NCBI RefSeq assembly: GCF_907164915.1
Contig: NW_025919557.1
Span: forward strand, 1 to 64,000
Origin: Impatiens glandulifera
Taxonomy: Eukaryota; Streptophyta; Magnoliopsida; Ericales; Balsaminaceae
Length of the DNA: 64,000 nt
Direction: 5' to 3'
Below, in pieces: positions 56,285-64,000 of the stretch. Numbering within the stretch: position 1 is the first letter of the stretch; each line of letters starts with the position of its first letter. The position numbers and the translations under genes are program-made. Under the pieces are notes generated by a model. The model did no database searches. It was given only the letters and a program-made list of their open reading frames with translations, and was not told the DNA's origin.

Positions 56285-57029
56285 CTGGTTACAATCTAAG
56301 TATAGTTAGATATGAATGATGGTTATTTCAAAAATATTGATGATGAAAGGAAAATGTGTTACATTTTCAAGAAATACTATTTTAGTGATATGTCAGTCTT
56401 TCCTTTGAACAATGATAGATATAGATCTTCACGTTATTTGAGACTGTTTCACTTTTCACAGGATTATATTCACGCATATATAGCAAACATTGTCTAGTTG
56501 TCCCATGTTGTTTTAGAAATGAAGTTAACGAATTTATAGTGTAAGTAATCGGTTGGCTTTTGGTGACCGGTTTTATAGAGATAGGTTATTATATTATGAA
56601 AAAATATTGCTTCCGCTTGAAGCAGAAAGTTATTAGGCAGCAATTATTCAGTTTAGAAAATAATCCATCTGTTATAACCAATTCACTTAGACCGCTCAAT
56701 TTATTTATAGTTATTTCAGTAAAGTAATTTAACTGATATCAATCGGAGACAACTATTCGGTTTTATATACTTGATTTTCTTTCCTTCTGATCTTTTATGC
56801 ACATAATGAATGCATGTCAATGTCTGACCGGTTTTTAAAGATAATGCAGATATTTGAAAAATCCGATCAGTTTTATAAAAGTCGTTGAAAACCTGATTTG
56901 AGAAGCGGCAACTTCTCACTAAGATCATGCCTAGTTTTTCATGAATGCAGATTATGAGAAAATATTTTTTTCTAGAATCATGCAAGAATATCTAGGGAAT
57001 AAGTTGACCGCTATCAGCAAGTCCCAAAA
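56285..57029. other. Spacer between RNase H and ORF A'' (family 3)
   Basis: No coding content. It corresponds to the spacers at 17165-17609 and 45196-45650 in the family 2 copies. Confidence 0.5.
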
Positions 57030-58420
57030 TAGTTCTAAAATAATAAAACTTAGTTTCCTGTAGTGGCTTTGTGAAAATGTCAGCCACTTGTTGTTCGGTT
57101 GAGATATACTCCAACCGGATATGTTTCTGCTACACATGTTCCCGGATGAAGTTATGTCTAATGTGAATATTATGGGTTTTTGAGTGTAACACCGGATTAC
57201 GCTATTGCACTGGTGTTGTCACAGAAAATTGGAGTTTTCTCAGTCGTAATAACAAAGTCCCTCAGTTGCTGTTGAATCCATAGAAGTTGAGCACAATAGC
57301 TGCCGGCTGTAAGATACTCTGCTTTTGCCGTTGAAGTTGCAACTGAAGTTTGCTTCTTGTTATACAAGGAAACAAGTCGGTCACCAAAGAACTGGCATGT
57401 CCCACTAGTACTCTTACGGTCGATTTTACAACCTGCATAATCTGCATCAGAGTAGCTCGTTATATTGAAACTAGATACTTCAGATACCACAGTCCTACAT
57501 CTTGAATCCTTTTTAGATATTTTAAAATTCTCTTAACTTCAGTGTAATAAGATTGTTTAGGATTAGCCTGGAATCTTCCGCATACTCCGACCCCAAACAG
57601 AATGTTCGGTCGACTAGTTGTTAGGTATAGAAGTGATCCGATTATTCCACGATAGGTTGTGATGTCCACTCCTTGACCATGTTCATCCTTATCTAGCTTG
57701 ATTGATGAGCTCATAGAAGTGGAAGTTGCAAAGAAGTATTCCATCCCAAATTTCTTTAGCAACTTCTTTGTATACTTGGATTGGTTGATGAACGTTCCTC
57801 TTTCTATCTGCCGAACCTGGAGACCAAAAAAGAAACTTAACTCCTCCATCGTACTCATTTCAAACTTGTCAGTCATCATTTTCGAAAAAATTTCAAATAA
57901 CTTAGGGTCGTTCTAGCCAAAAATAATATAATCTACATAAATTTGAACAAGTAAGATATGTTCCTTTTTCTTAAATTTAAATAGGATTTTATCTACCGAT
58001 CTTATAATGAAGTCATGGTTGAATAAAAACTTTGTTAAGGTGGAGCTTGTTTTAAACCATAAAGTACTTTGTCTAGCATATAGACATGACTGATCAAATT
58101 AGGATTTTTAAAACCTGGAGGCTGCTGAACATACACCTCCTCACTTAATTCACCATTTAGAAATGCACTTTTAACATCCATTTGAAAAACTTTAAAATTT
58201 TTGAAAACTGCAAATGCAAGAAATATTCTAATTGCCTCTAGTCTAGCCACATGAGAAAATGATTTTTTAAAATCAATGCTTTATTCTTGTTTATATCCTT
58301 GGGCCACTAATCTAGCCTGGTTCCTCATAACTAAACCGTTTTCATTGTGTTTATTTCTGAACACCAATCTTGTTCCTATGACTAATTGATTTTTCGGTCT
58401 TGGAACTAAGTGCCAGAATT
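57030..58420 (-). pseudogene. Copia reverse transcriptase and RNase H (family 3)
   Basis: The RT N-part (58035-58250) has [11 protein letters not shown]. The catalytic motif at 57928-57939 reads Y-V-D-Y, having lost its second aspartate. G-S-L-L-Y-L-T-T-S-R-P-N lies in 57460-57879. RNase H (57197-57490) has D-A-D-Y-A-G-C and D-R-K-S-T-S-G-T, with L-W-I-Q-Q-Q-L near 57270. Frameshifts lie at about 57470 and 57190, with several stops. Confidence 0.85.
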
Positions 58421-59506
58421 TATTCCTCTCAAATTAGTTTGATTCCTCTTGCATTGCTAAAATCCAATCGGGATCCAACAATACTTCATCCACCTTTTTC
58501 GGCTCAATCTGTGATATGAAAGCTAAGTTTTCATATTCTTCCAACAATTGATGCTTAATTTGGATGGGTAGTGAGGGGTTACCTATAATAAGCTCAGGAG
58601 GATGATTTTTGTTCCATTTGATATTCGGTCCAGAAATGTCTTCTAAATGACCGGTTATTTGATCAGGGTTAGATAGACCGGTAGGCTAGCAATGTCAAGT
58701 CGACCGATTTCCTCAACAGACACTGAGGTGTCAACTTCCTGCTCTGAAGCAACTTGATCCTACTGAATCTTAGCGTTAACCGTTTGATCATATACAAATC
58801 TTTTATATACTGGAACCTCATCTTCACCATCAGATTGAATATTTCAATTTTTCAATTTGTTGTGTAGATCAAAGGATGATGTAGTGTTACTTTCAAGCAA
58901 TTCATCAAAGACAATATGAGAAGATTCTTCAACAGTTAAAGTCCTAGTATTGTACACTCTATATGCTTTATTAACTTCAGAATTACCTAGCATGATGCCA
59001 ACATCGGATTTTGCATCGAAAGCGGTCAAATAATTTTTGTCATTGTTATGAATGTAACACTTACAGCCAAAGATCCTAAGATACCGGATGTTAGGGACTT
59101 GGTCATGATATACTTAAAAAGGGGTTTTGTTAAGATGTTTATTTATAATGGAATGGTTTTGAGTATAACATGCAGTGTTGATAGCCTCGGCCCAAAATTT
59201 TTGAGCAACAACACGAATCGGCTATCATGGATCTTGTGGTTTCCTTGAGAGCTCGGTTTCTTCTCTCGGCCAGTCCATTTTGTTGAGGAGTTCTAGCACT
59301 AGAAAACTCGTGTCTAATGTCAGATTCCTCAAGAAATGCAATTAATGTACGGTAAGTAAATTATGTACCTGTATCACTTCTGATTTTATTTACACGTATT
59401 GATTTCTCATTTTGTATTCTTCTAAGCATTTTGATTAGATTTGGAGTAGCTTGATTTTTAGATACCAAAAATATTTCCTAAGTATATCTAGAATAATCAT
59501 CAATAA
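58421..59506 (-). pseudogene. Copia integrase (family 3)
   Basis: Readable pieces are an N-G-L-A-E-R-R-N-R-like segment (about 59260), the C-terminal F-D-A-K-S-D-V-G-I-M-L-G-N..Y-R-V-Y-N block (58844-59029) and the linker to RT. Many frameshifts. It corresponds to 47014-48237 in family 2. Confidence 0.75.
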
Positions 59507-60070
59507 TTACCATGGTATAGTGCATTCCCCTAAGCTAGTGACCTTAATCGGTCTAAATAAATCCATGTGAAGTAATTCTAGACATCGGCTTGATTGAGTA
59601 TTTCCTTTAATTTTGAAAGTAGATTTTATCTGTTTACCCATTTTACATGCAAAACATATTTTATCTTTAGCAAATTTCATGTTAGGAATTCCCTGAACTA
59701 ATTCTTTAGTGCAGATATAGTTAATTGTTTTGAAGTTCAAGTGGTTGAATCTTTTATACCAAAGCCAATTTTGATCATTCTTAGTTATCATGCAAACCGA
59801 GTTATCATATTTAGTTTTCCAGTCTACTTTGTAAATATTTCCTACCCTTTTTTCTGTCTGTAAAATATTGCCTTGTTGATTTTAACTAAGAATGCATGTG
59901 TATGAAATACTACCATATACCCTACATCGCACATTTGACTAATACTTAGCAGATTGAAATGTAAATTTTCAACAAGAAGTACATTGTTTATAGTTAGGTT
60001 GTCATGGATAATCTTACCCTTGCCCACAGCTTTCCCTTTAGAGTTGTCACTGAATACTAGCTTTTAATCT
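59507..60070 (-). pseudogene. Copia pre-integrase/protease remainder (family 3)
   Basis: C-x-x-C-K-M-G-K-Q zinc finger and R-F-N-H-L-N in 59507-59791; N-L-L-S-I-S-Q-M in 59842-60027. The protease D-S-G active site is not readable. The element becomes unrecognisable by 60110. Confidence 0.8.
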
Positions 60071-60071
60071 T

Positions 60072-60110
60072 GATTAATCTTCCCGTTAGGATTGTACGTT
60101 GGCTTAGGAT
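60072..60110. repeat. 39-bp inverted repeat, left arm
   Basis: Complementary to 62031-62069 with one mismatch; it includes CCCGTTAGGATTGTACGTTG. The arms flank the transposase relic at 60420-61780. Confidence 0.85.
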
Positions 60111-60420
60111 TTTCCAGGAATTGAATCAATTGGACATCATACTGGTTTGTTGCTTTGGTATCGGTTGACCGATCCTACCGCCGAGGAGAGGAAACCGATC
60201 TTCAAGAAAAAGTTCACCGGTCTTCTACTAATGCTGAGAAGATAGATCAATTAGATGGATCCAGTTTGTGCTGCTATTATGATATCGGTTTGAACGGCCA
60301 AGTTGAAAATATGACCGCTCCCTATTTTTCCTACATAAACGGTTGAGTTTGATTAACATCTTTAGATACTTAATTACTTATTAATTAAATATTTAATTTA
60401 TCTAACATTACTCAACCACC
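60111..60420. other. Junction region, GC-richer unassigned sequence
   Basis: A 63-codon plus-strand ORF (60155-60346) has no family features. Base composition and ACCGGT words look like the family 2/3 retrotransposons, so this is probably retroelement debris. It ends AATTTATCTAACA. Confidence 0.4.
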
Positions 60421-61780
60421 TTCACAACCGGGTTTTATTTATGGAGCTGCTAAAGAAGATATTGAGAATACAGATGTTACGGATATGCAAGTTAAAAAAC
60501 ATAAAATTCTTATCGGGATTGAATGGGCCAAGTGAGTATTATACTAACATTTTTATTTTTTTATAGTTTAATTAATTATACTAACATGTTTTCATTTTAT
60601 ATTTATGCGGCATTGATTCAACCATCACAAAGAAAATAAACAAAATTGTGATAGGATATTGGAGAGGGGCTTATGTAAATTGTAACCAAATCCCATAAGA
60701 TGTGAAAGACTTGTGGTGGGCTAATTTTGAAGTTAGATTAAATTTAAGTTTTATAAATATGTATAATTTCATAAAAATGAACTAGTAAAGTTAATTGAAT
60801 TATCATAGGAAATATTCGAATGGGATCCAATAATGCTTGACGATATTTATAAGCTTTTTAATAAAAAGCAAGCTCAAAAATGCGATGTTTTGTCGCTAGG
60901 GAAAAAAAATTGAGAAAGCCTCCACACGTGACAAATGAAAATTAGATTTTAATGAAAAAAAAAAATTTATGACCCCAAGTAAGTAGAGAGGTGCATAAAA
61001 GCTACGGGTAGTCGAGATATGTACACGAAAAATGGACTGGTGTACTGCGGAGGTTCAATCAATTTAGAAGAATATCGACGAAGATTGTGAGTAATAGTAA
61101 ATTAATTTATAAAATTAAACTTATTAACATTTATTTTGTTCTTTTTATTTTAGACAATGGAACTCGGAAGAGCGCCAACGATTTTAGAAACTTTTGAACG
61201 AAGCCACAAAAAGAAAATTGAAAGTTGGAGTGGAGATCGAGCTTCCAAAACCGTGGTATATATTTTAATTTGACAATATTTTCATATGTTTTAAAATATA
61301 AATTGTAGTTTAATTATTTTAATTATTTTATTCATTTTAATTTATTATAGGAAAAATATTATGAACTACAACAAACACAAGAAGTTCTAGATAATTTTGA
61401 AAAAAATCTAAAGAAATGTTGTGTGTTGAAGAGACGAGGTCTTAACAATGGACGTGTATATGGAATATCATATGTCCCTAAACATCATCTTATGGGTTTC
61501 CTTCTTCATCAACTCAACTTTTTTTGGAATTTACAACCATAAAGGATGTCATGAAAGAGATTCAATCAAATAATGCGGAGAAAGGCGTAGAGATTGAAAA
61601 GAACGAGAAGCAATAAACCATTGGAATTAAAACAAGAAGTTGCGTCAAAGGAAAAATTTGATCTTCAATGCAAAATTGATCAACTTAATATTAACATGAA
61701 AGATTTTCTCATTTATTTTCAAAACTCAAGAAATCAAATAGTGGGCGATGGTGTTACACCTCTCTCATCAACAAAATGAG
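60420..61780 (+). pseudogene. Plant En/Spm-type transposase relic (Transposase_24-like)
   Basis: Coding pieces separated by AT-rich, intron-like stretches. They are about 60430-60535 (I-G-I-E-W-A-K, then a GTGAGT donor-like site); about 60610-60730 (I-V-I-G-Y-W-R-G-A-Y and D-V-K-D-L-W-W-A-N-F-E); about 60810-60900 (F-E-W-D-P); about 61155-61255 (G-R-A-P-T-I-L-E-T-F-E-R-S-H then S-W-S-G-D-R-A-S); about 61355-61480 (K-Y-Y-E-L-Q then G-R-V-Y-G-I-S). The order and motifs fit the PF03004-type plant transposase (from memory). Several in-frame stops lie in the exons. Opposite in strand to the neighbouring retroelement. Confidence 0.65.
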
Positions 61781-61799
61781 AAAATGTTAGTTCTTTCAA

Positions 61800-62416
61800 A
61801 TTCTTGACTATGATTCACTTAACTGAAAATTAGATAATGATAGAGATTCTAAAAATAAAATGTTTAAATGAGTATGGATCAAATTTAGAAATAAATTACA
61901 TATTTCTATAATTGAACATGGTTGATGAAAGAATTATAGATCGATAGTTTAGTTAGAATTGAAGATATGGATTATACAGAACTGTATCAGTTTAAATTGA
62001 TGAAAATGGGATCACTCTAATGCTGAGAAGATCCTAAGCCAACGCACAATCCTAACGGGAAGATTAATCAGTATTAAATTGAGAAACAAATTAAGAAAGT
62101 TTTATTTTTCTTATAATCTTATAATTATTTTTAAAACCAAAATATATTTAAATTTATCACCAACCGTTATAATTATAGTTCTTATAACATTTTAAGTTGG
62201 AATTGAAGTTAAATATTTTCAATCAAGATTATTAATGATCATTCAAATATCCTATAGTCTATCTGCACTATCATATTAGATCATGTAATAAAAGGTGAAT
62301 TAGAAGCTCCACATAGTCTCCAATTTGTGAGAAGAGTTGGTACATTTAAAGACTTGACAAGGTTTTGTTAAATTAAACTTATCAAGTATATATATGCCTA
62401 TCTCAGTTATGAAACT
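61800..62416. other. AT-rich spacer, no gene seen
   Basis: Apart from the inverted-repeat arm at 62031-62069, nothing recognisable. Confidence 0.5.
62031..62069. repeat. 39-bp inverted repeat, right arm
   Basis: Reverse complement of 60072-60110 with one mismatch. The 14 bases before it (CTAATGCTGAGAAG) also recur in direct orientation at about 60229. Confidence 0.85.
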
Positions 62417-64000
62417 CACTGTAAGAAAATAATGGATTTGTGACGGAATTTATCGATGGAACTTTTGACAAATATATAATTTGCGACGATTTTTCCTCTA
62501 AATAATTATTTAGCAAATATGTGTCACTAATAGTTCGACGAATGAATTATTAGTCGGAAAATTTTTGCGACGCTTTTGTGACAGTATTTCTGATTACATT
62601 TTTCAATGGTCGGTAAATATTGGCGACAGTCTTTACAACGTTATTTTTGACGAAAATTTTGACAAAATATTTTACAAAATAATTATTTTTTAGCACATAT
62701 TTTATTTTAAAATATTTTACAATATTATTTTTTTTTACCAAAATGTTTATATTATTCATAAATAAATTAGAGTAAATTTAAATATAATACAAAATAACGT
62801 AACATAATTAATCATTCATTATCACAAAATAACATTATCAATAATTCATTATCACTAAATACATTAAAATTAAACTTTAAACCCAAAGTCATTAAAACTA
62901 AAACATATTTTATAATAAGACTTATATATCAAATGATATTTTTGAAATTATTAATTATAATACTACCATAATTCATAAACACGTTAATTCTTTTAGCACA
63001 AAATATATCAACGCGAATCATTAAAACTTGATCCTTCAAGCACAAAATATATCAACGCGACTCATCAAAACTTTGATCCTTCAAGCACAAATCAACGACG
63101 AAAGAACTAAACTCGAAGCTACAATATTTTCCTGTTGTCCCACCTTACCTACAAAATAAAATAATTTTTTTAATGAGCATCACTTCATTTATTCATCAAT
63201 TAGATGAGCATATATATATTTCAAAATGAGGCACCTCCATTTTGAGCATAGCCATTAGAAAAGATCATGTATTAAGTTTCAAAACTCAAAGCTTGATATG
63301 AAATTGTTCTACATAGCGAGAAAACAAACTTAAGTCCTTGCGATGTAAAAGAACATGGTCCACTAATATGCACAACCACCATCATTAACATGAAGTAAGA
63401 AGAATAACACGGAATAGAATTTGTCTAACTATAATTGAACATGCAAATACAATGATAAAGTCTACCTTAAAGAGTCTTCATTCGAGGGGGAAAAATAACT
63501 ACTTTCGATGTGAAAACGAGATGTTACAATCTTCTCCAAGAGCTGATCAGCATCATGCAAATAAATTTTAGATGGATCAACAACTATCAAAAAGTTTTTG
63601 TTGTTGCCCGTAAAAATAAATCATTTAAAGAGAAATTTCAATAAAACTACTTAACCAAATTAGTACAAGAAATTATTGGAAATTGAAAAAAAAACATTAT
63701 AGTATCACATACTAGTAAGACAACTTAAACCAATAACTACAACTTGTGATGATATAAATTGCAACACATCCAATAAGCTATAAAATAAATTTTATTTACC
63801 CTAAAGAGGTAAAAAATATTAACATGTGAAATATTAGAAATCGTATATAAGTGTATTGATATCACACTATTATACATGTGTAAACAATTCAAACTCATCC
63901 AGTAGAAAAATGATTGTTCTAATCTGTATTCCCTATTACCATAAACATGTGTATAAGAATAATCAAACAAAGATAAAAACAATATAATTAATTTTAGAAG
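62417..64000. mobile_element. CACTA-like element, left terminus
   Basis: CACTGTAAGAAAATAATGGATTTGTGACGG at 62417 is close to the CACTACAAGAAAAT..TTTGTGACGG terminus of plant CACTA transposons. It is followed by subterminal GCGACG/GTGACAG/GGCGACAG motifs in both orientations to about 62660. The interior (62700-64000) is AT-rich with no gene. The other end is not in the window. Confidence 0.55.
63003..63090. repeat. 44-bp tandem duplication
   Basis: ATATATCAACGCGA begins copies at 63003 and 63047, each followed by a TTGATCCTTCAAGCACAAA stretch. Confidence 0.85.

Larger units (their letters stand above)
51986..60110 (-). mobile_element. Family 3 copia element, internal region only
   Basis: A related but more decayed element. 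It runs protease/pre-integrase (60070), integrase, RT, RNase H (57030), ORF A'', ORF B'', then ORF C'', which is cut at 51986 by the family 2 LTR. The gag and 5' LTR are missing to the right of 60110. The order is the same as family 2, so the three-gene accessory set predates their split. Confidence 0.8.

Noticed and set aside
60155..60346. 63-aa plus-strand ORF
   Set aside because: No recognisable domain, no promoter, lies in junction debris.
1..64000. tRNA or rRNA genes
   Set aside because: No cloverleaf or rRNA-like segment found by eye; the only pol III-like boxes are the SINE-like piece near 30788.

Overview
This is nuclear DNA of a flowering plant, almost certainly a dicot. It is packed with nested, decayed transposable elements and I found no intact host gene. 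The plant assignment rests on Ty1/copia elements primed by initiator Met-tRNA, plant-type LINE ORF1 (DUF4283-like), hAT and En/Spm-type transposase relics, CACTA-like ends and a fragment of a malectin-like receptor kinase gene. The LTR style and accessory ORFs feel like an asterid, perhaps Lamiales, but that is a weak impression from memory.
Layout. 1-929 and 21037-22600 are two halves of one old minus-strand copia element. They were split by a 20.1 kb insertion (930-21036) flanked by the 5-bp duplication GTAGA. That insertion ('family 1') has a 5.5 kb left LTR and a 2.7 kb right LTR, both swollen by tandem copies of LTR segments and by a palindromic TTAGAC..GTCTAA minisatellite. Inside it lie a long broken accessory ORF (D, 6614-9970) and the 3' part of a second, Sirevirus-like copia element ('family 2', 10606-18194: RNase H, accessory ORFs A, B and C, polypurine tracts, LTR). 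22600-43190 is AT-rich and holds older debris: a foldback repeat, a hAT transposase relic near a 5'-truncated LINE with its target duplication, a hAT-type MITE, a SINE-like piece, a complete-ended LINE lacking ORF2 (31170-33560), a copia relic, the receptor-kinase fragment (37347-37739) and a gypsy-like non-coding remnant with a 56-bp minisatellite.
43191-51985 is the 5' part of another family 2 element on the minus strand: LTR, primer site, gag, protease, integrase, RT, RNase H, then accessory ORFs A' and B'. It inserted into accessory ORF C'' of a third related element ('family 3', 51986-60110). Beyond are an En/Spm-type transposase relic on the plus strand (60420-61780) and a CACTA terminus (62417) that probably runs out of the window.
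The most interesting biology is the accessory gene set. Family 2 and 3 elements carry three tandem paralogues after RNase H (A, B, C) and family 1 retains one (D). All share a roughly 230-residue domain with an [IV]NW[SA]..[FL] core motif. Nearly every copy has its own TATA-like box about 45-125 bp upstream of its start. Only C and D add a basic/serine-rich linker and a coiled-coil tail. These look like independently expressed retrotransposon genes of unknown role. B' (43198-43899) is the only copy without a visible lesion.
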